Positions 43,665-52,546 of a stretch of DNA of 64,000 nt are shown in pieces (position 1 is the stretch's first letter; every line of letters starts with the position of its first letter). The DNA comes from CALDUY01 sp046350255 (GTDB lineage Bacteria; Planctomycetota; Planctomycetia; Gemmatales; Gemmataceae), in the NCBI GenBank assembly GCA_046350255.1, contig JAXMAV010000005.1:1-64000 (forward strand), written 5' to 3'. Position numbers and translations under genes: made by a program. Under the pieces are notes generated by a model. The model saw only the letters and a program-made list of their open reading frames with translations, was not told the DNA's origin and did no database searches.

Positions 43665-44494
43665 CAGAGCACCCGGAAGAGGAAGCGTTGTTCGCCGAGG
43701 CGGAACTGGCAGGTGTCGCCCAGGGCGACCTGCTCAACACGGAGCCAGAGCCCGTTTAGCGAGCGGTGGTTCTCGACGTACCAGCCCTTGTCTGTACGGT
43801 ACACACGAGCATGGCGCGGGCTGACCAGTGCATCCTCGGGCCGGGCGATGACACAGGCGCGAGGATCGCGGCCGATCCAGAGTTCGGAGTGGGCCAGGGG
43901 AAAGCGCTGGACAGGGCCGGTGGGAGCCACCTCGACGAGACTGGGGCGGAGGTCGCGGCCGACACCGGGCTGCGTGTCGCTGACCTGGTCGAAGTCAGCC
44001 ACCTCGAAGCGGTAGCGGCCCTGGCCGATCAGTAGCTCGTAACCATCGCGCAACACACTGGAGCCGACGCGGACATAGACGCCGTTGGTGCTGCCCTGGT
44101 CGGTGAGCAGCCAGCGCCAGCCGCCAGTGGTGCGCTGGCGGACGATCTCCGCATGGCGGGCGGAAACCTGGCTGTCGTGAGGGATTCGAATGTCGCCTTC
44201 AGTTCGGCCCAGCTGGGTCCGTTCGGCGCGGAGGCGGAATAGCTCTCCATCGGGCCGACCGTCGTCGAGCATGCATAACAGGGCCATGGGTGGACGCTGG
44301 GTCGGCCGTTCGGCGCGGACGTCAGTCGGTTCAGGGGCGACGGGCACAGGGGGCACTGGCGGAGGGAGCAGATCGTCGCCAGAGCGGCCACTGCGCCGGG
44401 CAGCGATGGCCTGCTGAATCTCCTCGTTGGATTCCAGGCGGGTGCCCTCCATCTCGGCGGGGGGTGGACGGAACGGTTTACGGGGCGGTGGCAT
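43664..44494 (-). CDS. Protein with two FHA domains
   Basis: 276 residues, no signal peptide or membrane helix, so cytoplasmic. A proline-rich N-terminus of about 65 residues leads to FHA 1 (70-165: LGR, SARH, STNG) and FHA 2 (185-275: IGRD, SPRH, SLNG). Both keep the phosphothreonine-binding residues. Between a secreted protein gene and a membrane FHA gene in the kinase operon. It could bridge two phosphorylated partners such as the kinase and its substrate. Confidence 0.9.
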   Translation of the reverse strand: MPPPRKPFRPPPAEMEGTRLESNEEIQQAIAARRSGRSGDDLLPPPVPPVPVAPEPTDVRAERPTQRPPMALLCMLDDGRPDGELFRLRAERTQLGRTEGDIRIPHDSQVSARHAEIVRQRTTGGWRWLLTDQGSTNGVYVRVGSSVLRDGYELLIGQGRYRFEVADFDQVSDTQPGVGRDLRPSLVEVAPTGPVQRFPLAHSELWIGRDPRACVIARPEDALVSPRHARVYRTDKGWYVENHRSLNGLWLRVEQVALGDTCQFRLGEQRFLFRVL

Positions 44495-44515
44495 GGCGGT
44501 CTCCTGGGGCGCGGT

Positions 44516-45577
44516 TCAGGGACGGGATGGCGAACGGCGGCGCGACTCCTCCGCCATCGCCTTGTGAAGGATGAGATAAAACTGCCGATTGTCGGCGGTG
44601 GACGGGCCAAAGCGTAGGCCGTTGGTGCGGAGATGCTGCACCAGGCCGGCGACGTCCTCGGCCTGTAGAGTCTGGCCGAGCAGGGTTTTCGCCTCGACGG
44701 GGTCACCCAGGACGTTGGCAGTGCGCTTGAGGTCGTTGAGGAAGCGGTAGGCGGCGATCTGCTGGCCGGGGCTGTTGAGAGGGTTGTTCCCTGCCGACTG
44801 GGCCAGGGCGATGACGCGGTTCCGCATCGATTCGATCTGCAAGAGGAGGTCCTTGAGCAGGCCACGGGTGATCTCGCCCCGGGCGGCGCTGGCGCGCCCT
44901 TCCTTGAGTAGCTCCTCGACCCGGGTGCGGTTGTCGGCGAACTCGTCTTCCTGGAGCAAAGGAGGCCAGAGGGTGCGTTCCTGGCGGAGCAGGCCGACGT
45001 GGCCACCGCTACTGCCAGTGAAGTTGATGCCGGCGAGCAGCTGGCGGGCGTTTGGGATTTTCACCGACGAGGTGCCGGGCGGGATGGACAATGTGCCGAG
45101 GTGGTTGGCCAGAATGTTGAGAGCAGAGCCATCGAGGACGAGGGGCAAAGGGGTGTCTTCTTGCTGGCTAGTACGCAGGGCGCGCTCGCGAGCACGCTTC
45201 TCTTCCTTCTCCCACTGCTCGAACTGGAAATCGCGCGTCCAGGCCAGGTGTTCGAGTCGGGCGCGCTCGGTTTGTAGCTTCTCCTGGCGCACCTTCTCAC
45301 GTTTCAGGGCGGCTTCCTGAATCCGGTTCCAGTACTCTCCCTTGCTCTGTTCGAGGTTAGACAGGCCGGTGTAGGTGGACAGGCGCGGGCCGTAACCCCA
45401 GTAGCGGGAGGGCTCGCGGTAGTCGAACATGCGAAGGCGAATGATCAGCCGGGGTGGATCGCTGGGAGGCGGCGGAGCATTCTTGACAGCTTTGTCTTTC
45501 TCGGCCGGGGGCTGAGCGAACATCAGCAGTGGCAACATGAGAACACTGGCGAAGAACAGGAGGAGAACGCGAAGCAT
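44516..45577 (-). CDS. Exported protein of unknown function with charged coiled coil
   Basis: 353 residues. A signal peptide (MLRVLLLFFASVLMLPLLMF) is followed by a proline-rich stretch. Residues about 85-140 are highly charged and helical (QEAALKREKVRQEKLQTERA; QWEKEEKRARERAL), a likely coiled coil. The remainder shows no family I recognise. It starts 53 bp after the kinase gene in the same operon and precedes two FHA genes, so a part in the kinase pathway is likely. A lumenal partner of the kinase's sensor domain is possible. Confidence 0.75.
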   Translation of the reverse strand: MLRVLLLFFASVLMLPLLMFAQPPAEKDKAVKNAPPPPSDPPRLIIRLRMFDYREPSRYWGYGPRLSTYTGLSNLEQSKGEYWNRIQEAALKREKVRQEKLQTERARLEHLAWTRDFQFEQWEKEEKRARERALRTSQQEDTPLPLVLDGSALNILANHLGTLSIPPGTSSVKIPNARQLLAGINFTGSSGGHVGLLRQERTLWPPLLQEDEFADNRTRVEELLKEGRASAARGEITRGLLKDLLLQIESMRNRVIALAQSAGNNPLNSPGQQIAAYRFLNDLKRTANVLGDPVEAKTLLGQTLQAEDVAGLVQHLRTNGLRFGPSTADNRQFYLILHKAMAEESRRRSPSRP

Positions 45578-45630
45578 GGGGGACCTCCAGGGGCAGATGG
45601 AACCGAGCTGCGGGACGAGGTGGCCCCGGG

Positions 45631-48600
45631 TTAATCGCCGATGCGGACGAGGTCGAATTGCAAGGTGGCTGCTCCGTAACTCTGAAAATACTCCAGCTGC
45701 ACGCGATGATCACCAGCGGAGAGGCGGAATTCTTCGGACAGCAGGTTGAACATGCCAACCTTCCAGATTTCGGCTTTCAGTTGGTCGTCGATTAACACCC
45801 TCAAGCCATCGTCCACCAGAGACCGTACCTTGTAGCGCCCTGCCGGGAGCTGGAAGGAGGTGCGTGCGACCATCAGGTAGAAATCCGGGCCGACCTTTTT
45901 CGAGGGAGGCACATCGGGGTGATAGCGATCGAGAGGGGACGCCATCGACAGCAGGTTGATGGTATCGCGCGTCAAGCGATCAGTGGGCTCTTTCTTGAGC
46001 AGTTCTTCACGCGCCTTGACCTGAAGAATGGGATAGGAGCTGGGGTAGGTGTGGTAGGCAACGTCCCATTTCTGGTCGAAGCGAGAGGGCAGAGCGTAGC
46101 CGGCCGACTCGATGTTAAGTGTGATGCTGAAGTTGCTCCGTTCGTTGGTGGGGGCATGCCAGAACTGAACTTCGACGTGCGAGGGAGTAGTGTTGACCCA
46201 CATGGCGCCCCAGCGATGGCTCTTGTCGTGCGATTGGATGCGCGTGGTGGAGAAGTCGAGGCCATCGGGCAGAAAGCGGCCGGCTCCACTGTTGCTGTGG
46301 TCCGTCACCCGACCTGGCCAGCGAAGATGGTTTATCACGATATCGTTGGCGATGCCGCGGGAGTTTTGAATCTCGGTGATGCCAGCGCTGGAGATGCGAA
46401 GCATGTAGAAGCCAGCCAGATTGTTCAGGCGGATGCGGATGGTAACGGGAGAAAGTGGTACCTGATCGATGCGCGGCTGCAGCCGGGCGGCCAGGACCGT
46501 TCGCTCGTCTGGTTTGGCCCGGTTGAGGGCTAGAAGATAGAAGGCTCGGGCGCGCCGGCGGGCACTGGCGGCATCGGGCTCGGGCAGCTTCCCGGCTATG
46601 TCCCACCAGCGATCACCCCGGGCTGCCAAATCCGCGACCGAGTTCTTTTTGTTCGGCGCCGGGGTCAGGTTCTGCACTTCGGGAGTGCCAGCTCGCATAA
46701 AATCATAGCCGGCTGCGTAGTTGTTGTGGGCCAGGAGTAGGTAGAGGCCGCGCGCTGTGTTCACCACGGGGTCGGAGGTCACCGAAGTGGCGGCCTTCGC
46801 AGCGGGGGGGAGACGGTTGAAGGCGGCCTCGATGCGATCCACCTCGGTCGTGAGGAAGCGGGCCTGATAGGCGTACTCGGCCCGCTCGGGATTGCTCGCA
46901 AGTGGGGTTGCCAGGCGGGCGGCTTCGCGGGCGGTACTGAACTGTTCCAGCGCCAGCGCTTCAAAGCCAACGCTCAGCAGTTTGGCCAGGACCCACTCCT
47001 GCGAGGCGGCCGGGCCGCCCGCCTGCACGACACGCTGGAAGGTGCGGAGCTTCATTGCCGGGAGGTCGATGCGGAAGTCGTTGTTCAGCCGGGTACACAG
47101 GTTTGCGGCCTTGTCGAGGTCGCCGGCCTGAGCGGTCAGCTCGCGGGCGAGGTCAAGCAGTGCGAAGCGTTCGTCGGGCTGGTCCAGCGATTCGGCGCGG
47201 GTGGCATAGCGTTCGGCCATGCGGAGCAGATCTGCCGGTTTGGCGGAGACCAGTTCGGACTGGATACTCTCGCGCACTGTGCGCTGCAGGTCGGCGATGC
47301 TGGAGAGGTCCGGGGTGGGCCACTTGCCGGATAGATCCCTGGCAGGGGCGGAGGGAGACTGCAGAAGTTCCTTGATCTCGATATTGCGGAAGCGAACGAC
47401 GCCGACCATGCGTTCCAGGCCGATCGGACCGGCGTGGCGCAAGATGCCGGGGCGAGGAGGGCCCTTTTTGGCCTCTTCAAGGTGTCGGTCGATGTCGGTA
47501 TCGACGGTGACGGTCCCGTTGACGATGACGCAGAGCCTGCGTCCACGGAGATCAACGGTCATGGTGTTCCAGCGTCCGGGAACCAGGTTGGGTAGGCTCC
47601 CCTGGCTGTCGAGGCGGCTCAGACTGCCGGTTCGTCGATGTTTGTAGAAGGCGACTGACTTGGCGAATTCAGGGTGGGTCTCGTCGATGATGGCGATCTC
47701 CGCCTGGGTCTCGCTCGTTCCAGGTTTTGGGGGAATGGGGTCGCAACGGAAGGCGACGCCACTGTCACTTCCGGAGCCGATAGCAAACTCCAGGCGGAGG
47801 ATAAAGTTGGTGTACTCTTTGTCGGTCATAAGCCAGTTGGGTACGCGTTGAGCAGACAGGGGGTGGCCATCGGCGATTAACTCGCCATCCTTAACCGACC
47901 AGCCTCCTTCTGAACCCTTGCGCGCGACAATCCGCCACCCCGAGAGATCCTTGCCGTTGAAAAGGGGAACGAAGCCGGTAGAGGTGGGGGAGGCTTTCAT
48001 GGCTTCCAGAAGGACCTCGGCGGCGGGCCGATCATTGATGGTCACCAGCGACTTCATGGCCCTCAGGATGGGCACGCGTATCGGGGTGACATCGACTTGG
48101 ATGTGATTCACCTGCATTTCAGTGAGGGGGGACAGATCGACGTTCGGCAGGCCGCGCATTTGTAGACGTTGGATGGGAAGACGACGCAGGGGACTCAGGT
48201 CCTTGACGGGCGTATGGTCGATGTTCAGGTAGGTCAGCGGCATGTCGGCCAGGGGAGAGAGGTCGGTGACGCGAGTATTGGCGATTTGCAGAGCGTGCAG
48301 TTTCATACCGCGCAGGGGAGACAGGTCGGATAGCAAGCTGCCGAGAAGTTGGCCCCAGATAACCAGGTTGTGTTCGCCAGGAAAGGCACGGACCGGAGTG
48401 ATGTCGGTGACGTGGTCGGTGTAAAACATGATACCACCGCCGGGTACCTTTTCGACACGAGCTCGGAAGTTAGGGTTGCGTCGCTTGAGTTCGGCAGCAA
48501 GTTCGACCAGGCGCGCGTCATGCGGAAGGGACTGGATCTTCTTGACCCAGGCATCGTCCAGTGGAGGGAAAGCGAGTTGGTTGGTGGGCCTGGAAACTAC

Positions 48601-50181
48601 GGCTAGCGGTTTGAGTTTGGCGGAGAGCACTGTCCGTCCGCCGGCGCGGAGAGTAATTTCCTCGCCGAGGGTCTCGAAACCGTCCTTGCGCACCTCCAGC
48701 CGACGAGAGCCTGGGGCGACGCGCAGCTCGGCGTGGCTACCATCGCGGAAGAGAACCTCGACGCGTCTGCCGTCAACGCGCACCTCGGCGTCCTCGGGCA
48801 GGTCTGATAGCTCGATGGTGCCGTCCGGGGTACGCACACTCAGGAAGACGAGGCCCAGAACCGTCAACAACAGACCGGCCGCGCCAGCGGCGATGGCCCA
48901 CGTCGGAAAGCGAGGCCGGCGCGAGCGTTGTTCCACCGCGGGCATTTCAACCAACGGGGAAGTCGGAGCGACGGGAGCAACGGGGATCGATTTGGGCGGC
49001 TGGGTTTCGCTGCCACCGCCGACATGGGTGCCAGCTCCTGCGGGCACGGGTGCGGAAGCGGCGGGGAGAGGAGGGACGGCGGCTCCCTTGACGAAGGGAG
49101 TGAGCGCCTGGGCCAGCTGGCGGGGAGAGGCGTAGCGCTGGTCGGGCTCCTTTGCCATGAGTTTCAGGTAGACGGTCTCCAGCGCGGCAGGCACGGCCGG
49201 GCTGGCTTCGCGTAGGGAGGGAGGAGCAATATCGCTGTGCTGGCGGAGCAGGGCCAGGGCGCCGGGGCCGGGGAAGGGAGGGCGGCCGGTGAGGAGGAAA
49301 AAGAGGGTGCAGCCCAGGCTGTAGAGATCGGCCCGACAATCGACGCGTGCGGGGTCGGCCCATTGCTCGGGGGCCATGTACTCGGGGGTGCCCATGAGGA
49401 CACCCTCCTGAGTGAGGCCAGCGCCTGGGGAAGCCGAGGTGAGCTGGGCGAGGCCGAAGTCGAGTACCTTGACCAGACCCTTGCGGGTGATCATGAGGTT
49501 GTGGGGTTTGACGTCACGATGGACGAGGCCATGCTCGTGGGCGGCGTGCAGACCGAGGGCGGCCTGCTGAATGCAGCGGCAGGCGAGAGGGACATCGAGA
49601 GGTCCCTTCTTTGCGACGAAGGCGGCGAGGTCGATCCCATCGACGAACTCCATGGCGAGGACCATGGCATCGCCGGCATGGAAGGCCTCGTAGGCCTGGA
49701 CGACGTTGGGATGGTGGAGCTTGCCGACGGCGACAATCTCGCGCTCGAAGCGTTGGCGGATGTCGTCGCGTGCCAGTAGCTGGGGATGGATGAGTTTGAG
49801 GACGGCCTTGCGGTCCATGAGGAGCTGTTCAGCGAGGTAGACAGTGCCCATGCCGCCGCGGCCGATGATACGCAGGATGCGATAGCGGTCGTGCTGTGCG
49901 AGAGCGGGGGGGATGTCATCTGGGGGGGCAACAGGCAGGACCGGCCCAGGAGCGGTGAGGGCGCTGGAGATCGCAGGGACTGCACCGGCGACGAGGGTGC
50001 CTCGAGGAGCGGAGGCGCGGACCTGGCGGAGGAAGCTGTCGGGGGGCAGGCTGTCCAAGCGATCCCGGCAGTCCTGGCAGGTGGTGAGATGCTGCTCGAC
50101 GGCCTGGGTTTCAGAGTCGGACAGCCGGCCATGAACAAACGAGGCCAGGGTATCGGCAGCGGGGTGGTCAGGGTTTGTCAT
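45631..50181 (-). CDS. Receptor-like Ser/Thr kinase with PEGA-like, leucine-rich, DUF1080 and PA14-like domains
   Basis: The ATG at 50181 gives 1,516 residues. An H31-x3-C35-x2-C38 zinc finger starts the protein. The kinase covers about 100-365 (GRGGMG; K129; HRDVKPHN near 221; DFG 241-243). A membrane helix lies at 427-449. The predicted outer part has a PEGA-like domain (452-525), leucine-rich segments (about 560-700: ADMPLTYLNIDHTPVKDLSP), DUF1080 (about 735-935: FVPLFNGKDLSGWRIV; PGRWNTMTVDLRG; VRFRNIEIKEL), helical repeats and a C-terminal PA14-like beta domain (GDHRVQLEYFQSYGAATLQF). It follows the sigma gene by 108 bp. DUF1080 and PA14 often bind or act on carbohydrate, so glycan sensing is inferred. 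Confidence 0.92.
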   Translation of the reverse strand: MTNPDHPAADTLASFVHGRLSDSETQAVEQHLTTCQDCRDRLDSLPPDSFLRQVRASAPRGTLVAGAVPAISSALTAPGPVLPVAPPDDIPPALAQHDRYRILRIIGRGGMGTVYLAEQLLMDRKAVLKLIHPQLLARDDIRQRFEREIVAVGKLHHPNVVQAYEAFHAGDAMVLAMEFVDGIDLAAFVAKKGPLDVPLACRCIQQAALGLHAAHEHGLVHRDVKPHNLMITRKGLVKVLDFGLAQLTSASPGAGLTQEGVLMGTPEYMAPEQWADPARVDCRADLYSLGCTLFFLLTGRPPFPGPGALALLRQHSDIAPPSLREASPAVPAALETVYLKLMAKEPDQRYASPRQLAQALTPFVKGAAVPPLPAASAPVPAGAGTHVGGGSETQPPKSIPVAPVAPTSPLVEMPAVEQRSRRPRFPTWAIAAGAAGLLLTVLGLVFLSVRTPDGTIELSDLPEDAEVRVDGRRVEVLFRDGSHAELRVAPGSRRLEVRKDGFETLGEEITLRAGGRTVLSAKLKPLAVVSRPTNQLAFPPLDDAWVKKIQSLPHDARLVELAAELKRRNPNFRARVEKVPGGGIMFYTDHVTDITPVRAFPGEHNLVIWGQLLGSLLSDLSPLRGMKLHALQIANTRVTDLSPLADMPLTYLNIDHTPVKDLSPLRRLPIQRLQMRGLPNVDLSPLTEMQVNHIQVDVTPIRVPILRAMKSLVTINDRPAAEVLLEAMKASPTSTGFVPLFNGKDLSGWRIVARKGSEGGWSVKDGELIADGHPLSAQRVPNWLMTDKEYTNFILRLEFAIGSGSDSGVAFRCDPIPPKPGTSETQAEIAIIDETHPEFAKSVAFYKHRRTGSLSRLDSQGSLPNLVPGRWNTMTVDLRGRRLCVIVNGTVTVDTDIDRHLEEAKKGPPRPGILRHAGPIGLERMVGVVRFRNIEIKELLQSPSAPARDLSGKWPTPDLSSIADLQRTVRESIQSELVSAKPADLLRMAERYATRAESLDQPDERFALLDLARELTAQAGDLDKAANLCTRLNNDFRIDLPAMKLRTFQRVVQAGGPAASQEWVLAKLLSVGFEALALEQFSTAREAARLATPLASNPERAEYAYQARFLTTEVDRIEAAFNRLPPAAKAATSVTSDPVVNTARGLYLLLAHNNYAAGYDFMRAGTPEVQNLTPAPNKKNSVADLAARGDRWWDIAGKLPEPDAASARRRARAFYLLALNRAKPDERTVLAARLQPRIDQVPLSPVTIRIRLNNLAGFYMLRISSAGITEIQNSRGIANDIVINHLRWPGRVTDHSNSGAGRFLPDGLDFSTTRIQSHDKSHRWGAMWVNTTPSHVEVQFWHAPTNERSNFSITLNIESAGYALPSRFDQKWDVAYHTYPSSYPILQVKAREELLKKEPTDRLTRDTINLLSMASPLDRYHPDVPPSKKVGPDFYLMVARTSFQLPAGRYKVRSLVDDGLRVLIDDQLKAEIWKVGMFNLLSEEFRLSAGDHRVQLEYFQSYGAATLQFDLVRIGD

Positions 50182-50289
50182 GGCGATCCTCGGCGTGAAG
50201 GAGCGGGCCAGATTCCGAGCGTCCTGTAGAGAATAAAACGTGGGAGGGAGGGTGACTTGTCGCAAAAACGCCTGGAAGGGCCAACTTGA

Positions 50290-50865
50290 TCAGTCGAGCA
50301 GCCCGTCGGCCTCCTCGCGCAGGCGGCGAAGCACGCGGGCCTTGGCAGAAAAGACGGCGGCAACGGTCAGACCCAGCTCGTTTGCCACTTCGGCGGCGGG
50401 TTTGCCATCACGGCCGTGTAACAGGAAGGCGCGAAAGGTGATTGGGTCGAAGTCGCAGGCTACCAGGTCGAGCAGCCGGCCGAGGACATGCTGGTCGTGG
50501 GCGCGGTCCCACTCACGGCTAAGGGGTGCGGCCGGATCTTCCAGCTCGGCCAGCCACGATCCATCAGCGGCCAGCATGTCCGGGCGGTCGGACGCGGCTC
50601 GGTGGCGAGTCTTCACCTTGTTGAGAGTAACGGTCCGCAGCCAGCAGCGGAAGGAGCCATCTCGGCGCCGCTCGAACCGGGGGAGCGCTTCCACCAGTGC
50701 TTGCAGGACGTCGGCGGTGACGTCGTCAGCGTCCTGGCGCAACGCTGGGTCCCTAAGCAGCCAGCCGCGGACGAACGGCTGATAGAGATCGACCAGCCGC
50801 CGCCAGGCCCCCTGGTCGTCGGGCCGTTTCTGAATCCGCTGGAGGAGACTGACGGGGGTATGCAT
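50290..50865 (-). CDS. ECF-type RNA polymerase sigma factor
   Basis: The ATG at 50865 gives 191 residues, starting MHTPVSLLQRIQ. Region 2 (LVDLYQPFVRGWLLRDP; ADDVTADVLQALVEALPRFE; FRCWLRTVTLNKVKTRHR) and region 4 (VANELGLTVAAVFSAKARVLRRLREEADGLLD) are complete. It heads the operon with the kinase and FHA genes and is an intact relative of the pseudogene at 22490-23093. The kinase zinc finger may act as its anti-sigma domain. Confidence 0.92.
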   Translation of the reverse strand: MHTPVSLLQRIQKRPDDQGAWRRLVDLYQPFVRGWLLRDPALRQDADDVTADVLQALVEALPRFERRRDGSFRCWLRTVTLNKVKTRHRAASDRPDMLAADGSWLAELEDPAAPLSREWDRAHDQHVLGRLLDLVACDFDPITFRAFLLHGRDGKPAAEVANELGLTVAAVFSAKARVLRRLREEADGLLD

Positions 50866-51139
50866 GCGGACTCCCAGAGAAACTCTCTGGTGTTGGTAAT
50901 TCAACCGAAACTCCAGGTCAGGCGCGGGGCTCCGGTTTCCAGGCGGGGTCCGCTCGAATCAGGATATCATGATCGACCTGTCCGTGTGAATGTCGTACCG
51001 GACGGACCGGCTCCATGTCGTCGGATCGGAGATCGACACGTGGCTAGCCAGACAAACATCGTAGCCGACCTGAACGTGAGTGGCACGGCAACGCGGACAA
51101 ACGTCAGATCGCCACGAGGCCAGGTCGGGGGAGAAGACA

Positions 51140-52546
51140 TCAGGTCTGAATCCCTAGCTCGGCGATGCGGCGGTAGAGCGAGCTGAGTCCCATGTTCAGC
51201 CGGCGGGCGGCTTCGCGCTTGTCGGGTGACTGGCGCAGGATGCGTTCGATGTGCTGTTTCTCGAAGCGGCGGACCGCTTCGGCGAGGTCGTCCACCATCG
51301 ACGAATCCTGGGAGGTCGGAGCCAGGTCGGGGGGGAGGTCGCGCGGGGTGATCATCGGCCCCTCGCTGAAGATGACGGCGCGCTGCAGGGCGTTGTCCAG
51401 CTCGCGGACGTTGCCGCGCCAATGGGATGAGAGCAGAATCTGCATGGCCTCGTGGGTAACGCCGCGGATCTGTTTGCCGACCGACTCCGCGTGGCGGGCC
51501 AGGAGATGCTCGACCAGGGCGGGGATGTCCTCGCGGCGATCGCGCAAGGGGAGGATGCGAATGCAAACGACGTTGAGGCGGTAGTAGAGATCCTCGCGGA
51601 AGCGCCCGGCCTCCACCTCCTGGAAGAGATCCTTGTTCGTGGCGGCCAGCACGCGAGCCTCGACGCGGATTGGTTCATTGGCACCGACAGGCAGGATCTC
51701 CTTCTGCTCGATGGCGCGGAGAAGTTTGGCCTGGGTGGCCAGGGCCATCTCGCCGATCTCGTCGAGAAAGAGGGTACCGGAACCAGCATGGACAAAGACA
51801 CCCGCCTGGTCGCGGTCAGCACCAGTGAAGGAACCCTTGCGGTGACCGAACAGCTGGTTTTCGAGCAGCTCGTGCGGGATGGCAGCACAGTTGACGGCGA
51901 TAAAGCGAGATCGGGGATCGTCGCGGGCGGCGCTGTGGTCGTGTATGGCGCGGGCGACCAGTTCCTTGCCGGTGCCAGATTCGCCGATGATGAGGACGTT
52001 GGAGCGCGTGGGGGCGACCTTCCGGATCATTTCAAGCACTGGAGCCATACCACCGTCGGCTCCGACGATCTGAGCGGGGGGGTAGGCGCGGTTCAGCTCG
52101 CGGCGCAACCACTGATTTTCGAGGGCGAGCTGGCGCATGGCCAGCAGCCGGCGAATCTTGCCCAGGACCTCGTCAAGGAGGATGGGCTTCATGAGGTAAT
52201 CGTGGGCGCCGCGCTGGAACGCCTCGACGGCGTTCTCCACGGTGGCGAAGGCGGTGATAAGCAGGACGCTGGTTTCGGGGCTAAGACGTTGCAGGCGGGC
52301 CAACGTCTCCAGGCCATCGATGCCGGGCAGCTGCATGTCACACAAGGCGATGGCGAAGGGAGTTTTCTGGGCCAGTTCGAGCGCTTCCTCGCCGGACGAG
52401 CAGCAGGCGACTTCGAACTCCTCCTGGATGAGATACTCGGCCAGGGTTTCCCGGATGAGCGTCTCGTCGTCGATGATCAAAATCCGATCGCCGTCCCGTT
52501 CCGAACTGGAGGAGGTGGGGCCGCGGCGCTGGCGCGGTTCTACCAT
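51140..52546 (-). CDS. NtrC-family sigma-54-dependent response regulator
   Basis: 468 residues. Receiver domain 20-135 with phosphoacceptor D70 and K120; AAA+ domain about 158-395 with Walker A GESGTGKE, Walker B LFLDEIGE and the arginine region HWRGNVREL; Fis-type HTH at the end (DKREAARRLNMGLSSLYRRI). The sigma-54 contact loop reads GSFTGA rather than GAFTGA, an A-to-S change that keeps the key T and G. The start lies inside the histidine kinase gene (7-bp overlap), so this is a cognate pair. Targets are not visible here. Confidence 0.95.
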   Translation of the reverse strand: MVEPRQRRGPTSSSSERDGDRILIIDDETLIRETLAEYLIQEEFEVACCSSGEEALELAQKTPFAIALCDMQLPGIDGLETLARLQRLSPETSVLLITAFATVENAVEAFQRGAHDYLMKPILLDEVLGKIRRLLAMRQLALENQWLRRELNRAYPPAQIVGADGGMAPVLEMIRKVAPTRSNVLIIGESGTGKELVARAIHDHSAARDDPRSRFIAVNCAAIPHELLENQLFGHRKGSFTGADRDQAGVFVHAGSGTLFLDEIGEMALATQAKLLRAIEQKEILPVGANEPIRVEARVLAATNKDLFQEVEAGRFREDLYYRLNVVCIRILPLRDRREDIPALVEHLLARHAESVGKQIRGVTHEAMQILLSSHWRGNVRELDNALQRAVIFSEGPMITPRDLPPDLAPTSQDSSMVDDLAEAVRRFEKQHIERILRQSPDKREAARRLNMGLSSLYRRIAELGIQT

